Below are positions 1 through 6,078 of a DNA stretch of 9,309 nt, piece after piece. Source of the DNA: Bacteroidales bacterium (lineage in GTDB: Bacteria; Bacteroidota; Bacteroidia; Bacteroidales; UBA4181). Under the pieces are notes generated by a model. The model was not told where the DNA came from. It worked only from the letters and a program-made list of their open reading frames with translations, and did no database searches. Position numbers and translations under genes: made by a program. Position 1 is the first letter of the stretch. Each line of letters opens with the position of its first letter. The DNA lies in contig JAITTD010000042.1 of assembly GCA_031287245.1 (NCBI GenBank), positions 1 to 9,309 on the forward strand, read 5' to 3'.

Positions 1-282
1 GCTGCCATGTTTAACGATGGTCCAGTCTATCCGCAGCACCGGATATTGCTGTGTCCAGTCCCATTTATCATAGATATAAAGACCTTCAAACAGCGATTTG
101 TTGCCTTTGTAAAGTTCTCCTATTGTACTGATCAAAAGCGACTTTCCAAAGCGACGCGGACGCGAAAGAAAAACAATATTTGAACTTGTCAGTTGATAAA
201 TTTCTTTCGTTTTGTCCACATACAAGTAATCTTCACTGCGCAACTTTTCAAACGACTGTATCCCTATTGGTAATTTTTCCAT
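1..282 (-). CDS. AAA-ATPase-like protein, N-terminal part (runs off window)
   Basis: Open frame of 94 codons from an ATG at 282-280 to the window edge, not interrupted, so the rest of the gene lies outside. The protein begins MEKLPIGIQSFEKLRSEDYL, continues with a YVDKT motif (residues 21-25) and then SRPRRFGKSLL (40-50), the modified Walker A typical of the large Bacteroidetes family with an AAA-ATPase-like domain (Pfam AAA-ATPase_like) and usually a C-terminal PD-(D/E)XK nuclease-like domain. Members are commonly about 500-600 residues and often occur in many copies per genome; their biological role is not established. A match to the phylum promoter lies 27 bases upstream, so it is probably transcribed separately from the ACP operon behind it. 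Family assignment is firm, function is not. The nuclease-like domain is expected from the family but cannot be seen here. Confidence 0.85.
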   Translation of the reverse strand, partial: MEKLPIGIQSFEKLRSEDYLYVDKTKEIYQLTSSNIVFLSRPRRFGKSLLISTIGELYKGNKSLFEGLYIYDKWDWTQQYPVLRIDWTIVKHGS

Positions 283-308
283 GGCTTCCCAATATTAATT
301 GATGGGGA

Positions 309-339
309 CAAAAGTAAACAAATTATCGTGTAAATCAAA
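309..339 (-). promoter_or_regulatory. Bacteroidetes-type promoter for the AAA-ATPase-like gene
   Basis: On the minus strand a -33 element TTTG (339-336) is followed after 19 bases by TACTTTTG (316-309), an exact match to the TAnnTTTG -7 consensus. It lies in the 85-base gap between the ACP gene and the ATPase gene. I see no clear hairpin terminator for the ACP operon in the same gap, so some read-through is possible. Confidence 0.7.
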
Positions 340-367
340 ATGTCAAGAACGTTTATGGCAGTGATCG

Positions 368-628
368 CTATGCTTTGCTGTTCAAAATGCAGTCCACCAT
401 CGTATTGACGGATTGCAGCACGTTGCGTCTTTCTTTCGGGTCTTCAATCTTGATGCCGTATTCCTTGTGCAGCAGCAAAATCAGTTCCAGCGCGTCAATG
501 GAATCCAGTCCCAATCCTTCCACAAAGAGAGGGGCTTTGGGGTCTATGTCTTCCTGCTTCACATCTTCCAACGATAACACTTCGATAATCTGCTTTTTCA
601 ATTGTTCGGTCAATTCTGCTCTTTCCAT
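368..628 (-). CDS. Acyl carrier protein
   Basis: An 86-residue acidic helical protein of normal ACP length. The phosphopantetheine attachment site is visible as GLDSIDALEL (residues 40-49), with Ser43 as the expected carrier serine. The segments before it (LSLEDVKQEDIDPKAPLF) and after it (LLLHKEYGIKIED) fit helices I and III of the ACP fold. It is the last gene of the operon, 22 bases behind the permease, and presumably carries the acyl chain handled by the ketoacyl synthase and the BtrH-like transferase upstream. The phrase VEGLGLDSIDALEL is typical of dedicated secondary-metabolism ACPs rather than the housekeeping AcpP, which usually has GADSLD. That and the context suggest a pathway-specific carrier. 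Its own substrate cannot be read from sequence. Start ATG at 628-626. Confidence 0.93.
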   Translation of the reverse strand: MERAELTEQLKKQIIEVLSLEDVKQEDIDPKAPLFVEGLGLDSIDALELILLLHKEYGIKIEDPKERRNVLQSVNTMVDCILNSKA

Positions 629-630
629 TT

Positions 631-650
631 CTATTTATTTCTATTTATTT
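631..650. repeat. 10-bp tandem duplication before the ACP start
   Basis: CTATTTATTT occurs twice in a row (631-640 and 641-650), filling nearly the whole gap between the permease stop and the ACP start. On the coding strand this reads as an A-rich leader (AAATAAATAG repeated), the kind of A/T-rich translation initiation region common in Bacteroidetes. No Shine-Dalgarno is present. Confidence 0.8.
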
Positions 651-1919
651 TTATATTGATTCATGTGTTTTTTGATTGGCTACCCACAGGCACAGCACGG
701 CAAATGCGAGTGAGGCTGCACATTCGGGAAGGATGTTCCGCAGGCTTCCTCCGCGAAGGATGACATCGTAAAAGCCTTCTAAACCCCAGTTGAGCGGCGA
801 TATGTGGCTCACCCACTGTATGGCTTCGGGCATGGCGAAGACGGGAATCCAGATGCCGCCTGTTGCCGCCATTATCACCACTGATATGGATGCAAAGATG
901 GCTGCCTGCTGGTGACTGGTGGCTAACTTTCCTATTGTCACCCCGTAACTGATGGCAGCCAGAGCGGAACATATTCCCACCGGCAACAGTAGCAGGGGTT
1001 GTGCACCCAGCGTCAGCGTCGAAAGCCCCAGCAGGGGGAACAGGTAAATTCCCATCAGGAAGATGGCGGTAAACTGCAACAGGCATACGAACAGATAAAC
1101 CGCTACTTTGCCTGAAATATACAGGTAATGCGGGCAGGGCATCGTTCGCAGGCGGGTGAAACTGCCGTCTTCCCGTTCCTTAATCATGTTTCCCGAAAGG
1201 GATATGGTGATAAAGAAGATGGCGAACATGCTCCATGCAGGTATGTTGTGCTGGGTAGAGTTGGGAATGGTTCTGCGGCTGTCGGGCATCGCATACTGTT
1301 CCCTGAACCGCACTTGATTCCTCGAAAGTTGGATACCGGTCATCGGCATTGGTGATATTTTCTCCACTTCGGCGGATATTTCCTTGAAGAGAAAGTCGCT
1401 TTCCGTGCGTACTGCGTATTCCCGCATGGCGCTCATCAGGGTTTGCAGGAAGGAACTCTTGGCAACAGGGTCGATGAAGATGTCCACCTGCACGGAATCA
1501 ACCGCCGGCGTTATGTTTTGCCCGTTGAACACGCCTGTCACATAGCGTTTCACGTTCTTGCGGATGTTGCGAGTGGCATTTTCGGGAATGACAACGCCTA
1601 TCATGAAGTCGCCGCTTGCCACAGCCTGTACCATCTCGTTCTTGTCCACCGTTTTTCCTTCGATTTCTCTACTGATGGCGAAAATGCCGGATGCTTCCAT
1701 TTGTCGCTCAATGGCAATGCCAAGGGAGTCGTGATCGTTGTTAATCAGCAGCAAGGGGATGCGCGTTTCCTGCATCACGTTGAAGGCGCTGTCTTGCAGG
1801 TAAGCCATGATCACCACCAGCAGCATGGGCATGAGAAACATCATGCACAGACCGGCTTTGTCGCGTATCAGCAGCAAACTGTCCTTGTATATCAGTGATT
1901 TTAAAGGCGTCATGGGCAT
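651..1919 (-). CDS. ABC-2 type transporter permease
   Basis: A 422-residue integral membrane protein with the classical layout of the YhhJ/ABC2_membrane_3 group. It has one N-terminal transmembrane helix (about 24-41), a long extracytoplasmic domain (about 45-225), then about five hydrophobic segments (227-245, 270-295, 308-330, 339-360, 398-415). The loop after the second helix carries EREDGSFTRLRTMP (248-261), the conserved cytoplasmic coupling segment of ABC-2 permeases, and ISPLNWGLEGFYD (373-385) near the C-terminus is also typical. It pairs with the ATPase gene just upstream: the ATPase TGA and this ATG share one base (TGATG at 1921-1917), implying translational coupling. A second ATG two codons in (1913) is possible. 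Exporters of this type move lipids, antibiotics or other hydrophobic products; here it likely exports or flips the product of the neighbouring ACP-dependent enzymes. Confidence 0.92.
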   Translation of the reverse strand: MPMTPLKSLIYKDSLLLIRDKAGLCMMFLMPMLLVVIMAYLQDSAFNVMQETRIPLLLINNDHDSLGIAIERQMEASGIFAISREIEGKTVDKNEMVQAVASGDFMIGVVIPENATRNIRKNVKRYVTGVFNGQNITPAVDSVQVDIFIDPVAKSSFLQTLMSAMREYAVRTESDFLFKEISAEVEKISPMPMTGIQLSRNQVRFREQYAMPDSRRTIPNSTQHNIPAWSMFAIFFITISLSGNMIKEREDGSFTRLRTMPCPHYLYISGKVAVYLFVCLLQFTAIFLMGIYLFPLLGLSTLTLGAQPLLLLPVGICSALAAISYGVTIGKLATSHQQAAIFASISVVIMAATGGIWIPVFAMPEAIQWVSHISPLNWGLEGFYDVILRGGSLRNILPECAASLAFAVLCLWVANQKTHESI

Positions 1920-2671
1920 CAGTCTCTCAGTTTTTTACCGGTTAGTTGCAAATACAGCGCTTCTAATGATGAACAGTTTGCTGATTGCGCAATCAGCGCT
2001 TCGGGTGCGCCTGCGGCAATCAGTTTTCCTTCGTCAATAAAGGCTATTGAGGTACAGAGCATCTCCGCTTCTTCCATGTAATGGGAAGTATAGACGATGG
2101 TGCAACCCTCGCGGTGAATCGCTTTCAGGTTGTCGATAATCAGGTTTTTGGACTGCACGTCCACCCCTACGGTCGGTTCGTCGAGGAAAAGGATTTGAGG
2201 GCGGTGCAGCAAACCGGCAATCAGGTTGATGCGCCGTTTCATGCCGCCTGAAAAAGTCCTGATGTAGCGGTGTTTGCTGTTTTCCAATCCGAAGAAGGTC
2301 AGCAGTTCGTTGATGCGTTCGGTGAGAGCGGTGCCTTTCATGCCCCACACACCGCCAAAGACTTTCAGGTTTTCAAAAGCGGTGAGAGAAGGGTAGAGCG
2401 CTATGTCCTGCGGCACCACGCCAATAAGCCGCTTGACCTCGTTCAATTGCGTGCGAAGAGAGTGGTTGCACACGAGCACATCGCCGCTGTCAAACGATTG
2501 CAGCCCACACAGAATATGGATGACAGTTGTTTTGCCGGCGCCGTTGGGTCCCAGCAAACCGAAGATGTCACCGGCGGGAACAGTCAGCGAAAGACTGTCC
2601 ACAGCAGGGACGTCGCTGCCCCTGTATGTTTTTGACAGATTTTTGATTTTGATTGCCGGCGTTGTCTGCAT
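1919..2671 (-). CDS. ABC transporter ATP-binding protein
   Basis: A 250-residue cytoplasmic nucleotide-binding subunit with every expected motif: Walker A GPNGAGKT (41-48), Q-loop VVPQD with Gln88, signature FSGGMKRR (140-147), Walker B ILFLDEP (160-166) with catalytic Glu165, D-loop VGVD (168-171) and H-loop His197 in YTSHYMEEAE. This is the DrrA/CcmA-like class that works with ABC-2 permeases, and the permease gene follows with a one-base overlap. Upstream, the BtrH-like gene's TAA and this ATG also share one base (TAATG, 2673-2669), so three genes are tightly coupled. It powers export or flipping of the operon product. All catalytic residues are intact. The substrate cannot be deduced from this subunit. 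Confidence 0.95.
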   Translation of the reverse strand: MQTTPAIKIKNLSKTYRGSDVPAVDSLSLTVPAGDIFGLLGPNGAGKTTVIHILCGLQSFDSGDVLVCNHSLRTQLNEVKRLIGVVPQDIALYPSLTAFENLKVFGGVWGMKGTALTERINELLTFFGLENSKHRYIRTFSGGMKRRINLIAGLLHRPQILFLDEPTVGVDVQSKNLIIDNLKAIHREGCTIVYTSHYMEEAEMLCTSIAFIDEGKLIAAGAPEALIAQSANCSSLEALYLQLTGKKLRD

Positions 2672-3678
2672 TATATGGATTGAATAGATTGCCGCAACTG
2701 TGTGAAAAACTGTTTCTCCTCGTTGGCAATATGTACCAGTTTATCGGCTAACTGGTCGTAAGAGAGGGTATTATCGCTTCGTTTCTTGAATTTGCGGGCA
2801 GCCTCAGTGGCAAAATCGCGCCACAGGTCGCCTATGCCCGACATTTGTCCTGACAAATCGAGGTATTCCGGTTTCCCAAGTATGGGCGCGGCTTCTTGCA
2901 AAAAGGCGGCATACATATATCGGAATCCTGCGCCGCCGGTGCCTATCTCTTCCAACATTCGGATGATTTGTGCCAGTTGCAGAGCGGCTTTGCGGGCGCC
3001 CGACTTCTGTTCCCACAGCCTGAGATGTTTTGCCAGAAGGTAAATGCCTTTGTTGCCAAAATAGGGAACAGGAATATCAAGCATTCGGTGGCAATTCAAC
3101 TTGATACCGCTAACGATAGCGGCTTTCAGATCGGGCGAAGTGCTGTGTACTTTGTTCACCCAGTACATTTTCCCCATAGGGGGATAAGTGCCTTTGGCAA
3201 AGCGCACCCGTTGCAGTTCGTCGTGTGTCAGTTCGTTGAGCGCCAGCGAAACGGGGTCGCTCACGGTATAAACGCCGTTTTCTTTGCCGATGATGCAAAT
3301 GTTGTGCGCATTGAAATGGAAACGGTATTCTTTGGGAACGTAGGGCAGAAAAAACATTCCGACCACGGTGCCCACCGGTACGCCTTTCTCCACCAGCCTG
3401 TCCAAAGCCTTCATGGATTGTTTTCTGCTGAGGAAACGCCGCTTGCTGATGCTGATTTTCAGGCGTTTCATCACCCTTGCAAAGATGTGTCCCGGCAAGG
3501 GACGGAAAGATATCACCGGCATTCCGTGCAGCGTGATGAAAGGCATATAGGAAAAAAATACGCCGCCGCCTATGCCCAGCACCATAGGTTCGGAGATCTG
3601 AATGCCATAGAAATTCAGCATATTTGCAGTTACTCCGCTTTCGCAATGTGCCGCCGGCTTGTGTTCAAAATTTATCAT
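2671..3678 (-). CDS. BtrH-like cysteine acyltransferase (BtrH_N plus C-terminal domain)
   Basis: A 335-residue protein without signal peptide. The N-terminus HCESGVTANMLNFYG (11-25), followed by LGIGGGVFF (34-42), matches the BtrH N-terminal family. In butirosin biosynthesis BtrH transfers an acyl side chain from the carrier protein BtrI to the aminoglycoside. A papain-like triad is visible: Cys12, His125 (in FNAHNICIIG) and Asp141 (in YTVSDP). The C-terminal half (about 160-330) is helical and fits the DUF4872-type domain usually fused to BtrH_N. A carrier protein and an exporter in the same operon support a role moving an acyl group from the ACP to an acceptor, though transferase rather than hydrolase or cyclase activity is inferred. 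Start ATG at 3678; a second ATG 7 bases upstream is out of frame and stops after six codons. It begins 34 bases behind higA. Confidence 0.82.
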   Translation of the reverse strand: MINFEHKPAAHCESGVTANMLNFYGIQISEPMVLGIGGGVFFSYMPFITLHGMPVISFRPLPGHIFARVMKRLKISISKRRFLSRKQSMKALDRLVEKGVPVGTVVGMFFLPYVPKEYRFHFNAHNICIIGKENGVYTVSDPVSLALNELTHDELQRVRFAKGTYPPMGKMYWVNKVHSTSPDLKAAIVSGIKLNCHRMLDIPVPYFGNKGIYLLAKHLRLWEQKSGARKAALQLAQIIRMLEEIGTGGAGFRYMYAAFLQEAAPILGKPEYLDLSGQMSGIGDLWRDFATEAARKFKKRSDNTLSYDQLADKLVHIANEEKQFFTQLRQSIQSI

Positions 3679-3684
3679 TTATCA
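3671..3684. repeat. 7-bp tandem duplication across the BtrH-like start codon
   Basis: TTTATCA occurs twice (3671-3677 and 3678-3684). On the coding strand each copy brings an ATG followed by ATAA, so there are two start codons 7 bases apart in different frames: the real one at 3678 and an upstream one at 3685 that opens a six-codon overlapping reading frame. Confidence 0.75.
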
Positions 3685-3712
3685 TTATCCATACGTTATT
3701 TTCGTCTTTATA

Positions 3713-4021
3713 TCAAAGTATCGCTGCTACTTTGCGGATATTATTAAGACGTTCAACAAAAGAGGTATCACGTCTTGCAACTTGAATATTATATTCGGTT
3801 TGCATACGAATCAGCGAATCAGCCGGAACATCCAAAGCAGCCTCAAACATCATTGCCGTTGTGGTTGTCAACGGACGGCGCTCGTTGAGTATGTTGTTCA
3901 ACATCTTGTAGGCAATTCCCATTTGCTCGGCAAGTTTGCTTTGCGAAATGCCGCGGTATTCGATTTCGTCTTTCAAAACTTCGCCCGGATGAACAGGGCG
4001 GGCACAAAGATATTTATCCAT
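3713..4021 (-). CDS. higA: HigA-family antitoxin (XRE helix-turn-helix)
   Basis: A 102-residue protein starting MDKYLCARPVHPGEVLKDEI. The PGEVLKDE motif followed by GISQSKLAEQMGIAYKMLNNILNERRPLTTTTAMMFEAAL (24-62) is the helix-turn-helix signature of HigA antitoxins. It neutralises the toxin encoded just upstream and, by family knowledge, binds its own promoter as autorepressor. It starts 7 bases after the toxin stop, in the toxin-first order usual for higBA. Beyond it, only 34 bases without an evident terminator separate it from the BtrH-like gene, so transcripts from the higBA promoter could run into the downstream biosynthetic genes. It appears intact. Confidence 0.9.
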   Translation of the reverse strand: MDKYLCARPVHPGEVLKDEIEYRGISQSKLAEQMGIAYKMLNNILNERRPLTTTTAMMFEAALDVPADSLIRMQTEYNIQVARRDTSFVERLNNIRKVAAIL

Positions 4022-4028
4022 AATCGTT

Positions 4029-4346
4029 TTATTTATAATGATTTGATAATTCCAAAATATTACATATCGTTACAACCGTTTCGGAAACAACCCGAGTAGT
4101 TTTGAACTCAATCCTGTATTGGTCGTTTACCCGGACAGATTCCAAACCGTCTTTGTCTCCGTGCAATGCTTCATAACGCAAACTGTTGTACTTGAAAAGG
4201 TCTTCCACGCGAGAAACGAATTTCAAGATGCCAATCGTTTTTTGATATTTCACAATCGTTTGAGGTTGAAAGCGATATTTTTTGTCTGTCACTTTGCCTA
4301 CTTCATACAATTCACGCAAATATTCTTTTTCAAACTTTATTTCCAT
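4029..4346 (-). CDS. higB: HigB-family toxin (RelE-like mRNA interferase)
   Basis: A 105-residue basic protein. The C-terminal half contains SLRYEALHGDKDGLESVRVNDQYRIEF (55-81), which fits the HigB/RelE fold: a core with LRYEALHGD, the SVRVNDQYRI strand, and a following VVTICNILELSNH strand-helix typical of Bacteroidetes members. Such toxins cleave mRNA on the ribosome and are held in check by HigA, encoded 7 bases downstream. It has its own promoter 20 bases before the ATG, and the A-rich AGGAAACG just before the start could serve as ribosome binding site. The frame is intact, so the toxin may be active; activity itself is inferred. The pair sits inside the biosynthetic operon, in the same orientation. 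Confidence 0.88.
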   Translation of the reverse strand: MEIKFEKEYLRELYEVGKVTDKKYRFQPQTIVKYQKTIGILKFVSRVEDLFKYNSLRYEALHGDKDGLESVRVNDQYRIEFKTTRVVSETVVTICNILELSNHYK

Positions 4347-4366
4347 ATTCGTTTCCTAAGCGCCGG

Positions 4367-4397
4367 CAAAGATAGTGATATTTTTTATTTCTACAAA
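4367..4397 (-). promoter_or_regulatory. Promoter of the higBA module
   Basis: On the minus strand TTTG (4397-4394) is followed after 19 bases by TATCTTTG (4374-4367), a full match to the Bacteroidetes promoter. Transcription would begin near 4360, giving a leader of about 15 bases before higB. This shows that higBA can be transcribed independently of the operon around it. Confidence 0.75.
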
Positions 4398-4400
4398 AAA

Positions 4401-4424
4401 AGTAGATATGAGTAGATATGAGTA
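4401..4424. repeat. Tandem repeat upstream of the higBA promoter, possible HigA operator
   Basis: AGTAGATATG is repeated twice (4401-4410, 4411-4420) and followed by a third partial copy AGTA (4421-4424). The repeat abuts the -33 element. A CTAC-A7-GTAG inverted repeat (4391-4405) overlaps both. Direct or inverted repeats at a toxin-antitoxin promoter are a common form of antitoxin operator; binding by HigA here is inferred. Confidence 0.5.
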
Positions 4425-4436
4425 CAATAATCGGCA

Positions 4437-4832
4437 TCAGACTTTTTTCAATTCTTCGACTGTTATATTTAGCATTTCTGCATATTTTTGCAAAAAATGG
4501 TCATCTAATTGTGCAAAAGCCTCAGGTTGCAGATGTTTTTTGATGGTTTTCTTGGGAATATCCATATAAGATGCCAGCATTTTGACGCTGAACAGATGTG
4601 TTTCAAGATGATATGCCAGAGGACTTTTCTTGCCTTCCAACACTTCCTGCCGGATATTTTGTGCCTCGTCCGAAATGTTTTCCCACACAAGGGACAGGGC
4701 TTCGTTTTTCGGTTCCCAACCTACGCTGGGCACCTGACGGTAATTGCCGTTCTCATCCAGCGCGTAATAAATATCGCGAAGATTGGTTGGGGCAAGAGCG
4801 CCGCGGTCTTGTGGAACTTCTTCAACTTTCAT
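4437..4832 (-). CDS. Conserved-looking hypothetical protein with helix-turn-helix-like C-terminus
   Basis: A 131-residue protein without signal peptide or membrane segment. I do not recognise a named family. The N-terminal half (1-60) contains LRDIYYALDENGNYRQVPSVGWEPKNEALSL, which looks like a short beta-rich unit. The C-terminal half has SVKMLASYMDIPKKTIKKHL (82-101) followed by KYAEMLNITVEELKKV (116-131). That pattern resembles an XRE-like helix-turn-helix ending in the usual NITVEELKK helix, though the recognition helix is only weakly matched. It starts 12 bases after the ketoacyl synthase, so it belongs to the biosynthetic operon rather than to higBA, whose promoter lies behind its stop codon. 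It could be a pathway regulator, or a protein that uses this helical fold for protein contacts with the synthase or ACP. Start ATG at 4832. Confidence 0.75.
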   Translation of the reverse strand: MKVEEVPQDRGALAPTNLRDIYYALDENGNYRQVPSVGWEPKNEALSLVWENISDEAQNIRQEVLEGKKSPLAYHLETHLFSVKMLASYMDIPKKTIKKHLQPEAFAQLDDHFLQKYAEMLNITVEELKKV

Positions 4833-4844
4833 GATTTATTTCGC

Positions 4845-5987
4845 TTAACAAACGGTGAGTAATGTATATCCATAAGAAAAACGTGCGCTTTCGGGCGTCA
4901 TCATGAGTATTTTCTGCCCTTTTTTCAATTTTCCCGAATGGTATAATTCTTCGAGCATCAGAAAATTGGAAGCGGAACCCACGTTGCCCACAGCAGGCAG
5001 GTTGACAAACCATTTGTCTTCTGCAATGGGGTGTCCTGCCATTTTCATTCCTTCCATCACTTTGTCTTTGAAGAACATGGACGACAAATGCGGCAAAAAC
5101 CAATCTATCCCGTTTTCGTTGACTTGTCGTTTTTCGAGGGTTTCTTTGTAGAACTGTCCGCCTAACTGCGTGATGTTTTCGCCCAACTGTCGTGTATCCT
5201 GTTTGATTGAAAAGATAGAACTGGAGAGCCATTCCTCTTCCGAGAACGATGTCCATCCGTGCAATTCACCGGTTTCATCCTTTTCGGCGCCTGCATACAT
5301 ACAAGTTTCTCTGATATGGGCGTATGAACATAAATCGATCCATTCCACCCGAAACGACAGTCTGTCTTTTGCGGGTTCGGTCTGCAACAATACTGCCGCA
5401 GCGCCGTCTGACAGCATCCAGCGCAGAAATTCTTTCTCGAAAGCCAGCATGGGGTGTTTCTGCAACCGGTTCAGATGCTCGGCTTCGCCATCGAAATAAC
5501 GCGCCTGCATCCATGCAGACATCCTTTCGGACGCCACGCACACCGCATTGTTCTTACAGCCCGCCAGCAGCGACATCCAACCGTATTTTAATGCCTGAAT
5601 GCCCGTGCAACATGAGCCTGCAAAAGAAACGACTTCGGCGTTCTGCCCTCCTCCCAATTTGCCATGCACCATGACGCCGTGTGAAGGCAGCAGTTGTTCG
5701 GGTGATGAAGTTCCTGCCGCCAGCAGTTCCATATTGTCCGCAGAAAAACCTTGTCCGTAGAGCGCTTTTACGGCATTAGCCGCCAGTTCTACGTTGGTAT
5801 GTGTCGCCCGCCCGGACGTGTCCAAGGCATAATATCGACTTTTGATGCCATTGCTTTTCAAAATAATATGCCGCGCACGGGACGGTTGCCCGTTAATCAG
5901 CCCCAAATACGCCTCCATCCTGTCATTTGACACGGGCGCATTGGGCAGAAACTTTGAAATTCGCGTAATATAAACCTCTGTATTCAC
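4845..5987 (-). CDS. 3-oxoacyl-ACP synthase III-like enzyme (FabH/DarB type)
   Basis: A 380-residue thiolase-fold ketosynthase. The catalytic triad of the KAS III family is readable: Cys127 in SFAGSCCTGIQAL (121-133), His300 in DWFLPHLS (295-302) and Asn335 in PAVGNVGSAS (331-340). MLSDGAAAVLL (191-201) is the conserved glycine/alanine-rich strand and AAGTSSPEQLLPS (90-102) the usual active-site loop. It would condense an acyl-CoA or acyl-ACP starter with an ACP-bound extender. At about 380 residues it is longer than housekeeping FabH (about 320), as in pathway-specific members such as those of dialkylresorcinol/flexirubin loci; that comparison is from memory. It is the first gene of the operon. 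Translation starts at GTG (5987-5985): the frame has a TGA stop shortly upstream, and the next methionine (residue 24) would remove the conserved VYITRISKFLPNAPV start of the fold. Confidence 0.9.
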   Translation of the reverse strand: MNTEVYITRISKFLPNAPVSNDRMEAYLGLINGQPSRARHIILKSNGIKSRYYALDTSGRATHTNVELAANAVKALYGQGFSADNMELLAAGTSSPEQLLPSHGVMVHGKLGGGQNAEVVSFAGSCCTGIQALKYGWMSLLAGCKNNAVCVASERMSAWMQARYFDGEAEHLNRLQKHPMLAFEKEFLRWMLSDGAAAVLLQTEPAKDRLSFRVEWIDLCSYAHIRETCMYAGAEKDETGELHGWTSFSEEEWLSSSIFSIKQDTRQLGENITQLGGQFYKETLEKRQVNENGIDWFLPHLSSMFFKDKVMEGMKMAGHPIAEDKWFVNLPAVGNVGSASNFLMLEELYHSGKLKKGQKILMMTPESARFSYGYTLLTVC

Positions 5988-5993
5988 CTGTAT

Positions 5994-6010
5994 TTTGATT
6001 AAAAATCAAA
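5994..6010. promoter_or_regulatory. Palindrome over the predicted transcription start of the biosynthetic operon, candidate operator
   Basis: TTTGATTAAAAATCAAA is a perfect inverted repeat with 7-base arms and a 3-base centre. It lies immediately downstream of the -7 element of the operon promoter and 7 bases before the GTG start, so it covers the predicted start of transcription. This is a suitable place for repressor binding. The binding protein is unknown; the helix-turn-helix-like second gene of the operon is one candidate. Confidence 0.5.
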
Positions 6011-6014
6011 GCGA

Positions 6015-6046
6015 CAAAAGTAGATGAAAATTGGGATATTTCCAAA
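6015..6046 (-). promoter_or_regulatory. Promoter of the ketosynthase/BtrH/ABC/ACP operon
   Basis: On the minus strand TTTG (6046-6043) is followed after 20 bases by TACTTTTG (6022-6015), both matching the Bacteroidetes consensus. Transcription would start near 6008 and the leader before the GTG would be about 20 bases. It marks the head of the operon and separates it from the TPR gene upstream. Confidence 0.72.
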
Positions 6047-6048
6047 CG

Positions 6049-6076
6049 CGCGAAATGGAAAAACGTTTTTTCGCTC
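6049..6076 (-). terminator. Weak hairpin after the TPR gene, possible terminator
   Basis: Directly after the TPR stop codon the minus strand has GCGAAA, an AACGTT-centred A/T palindrome (AAAAACGTTTTT at 6059-6070), and then TTTCGC, which can pair with the first element. There is no T-run after the stem, so intrinsic termination is uncertain. Confidence 0.25.
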
Positions 6077-6078
6077 AG

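Noticed and set aside
2896..3747. Long plus-strand open frame (283 codons) opposite the BtrH-like gene
   Set aside because: It lies entirely antisense to a gene with clear catalytic motifs, its protein shows no recognisable domain and is rich in His and Phe as expected of a shadow frame, and no promoter precedes it.
3679..4436. Target-site duplications or transposon ends around higBA
   Set aside because: No matching direct repeats or inverted ends could be seen in the gaps on either side; insertion remains an inference from gene order only.
5121..5987. Possible degenerate or chain-length-factor-like ketosynthase
   Set aside because: Cys127, His300 and Asn335 are all present in the right contexts, so the enzyme appears catalytically complete.
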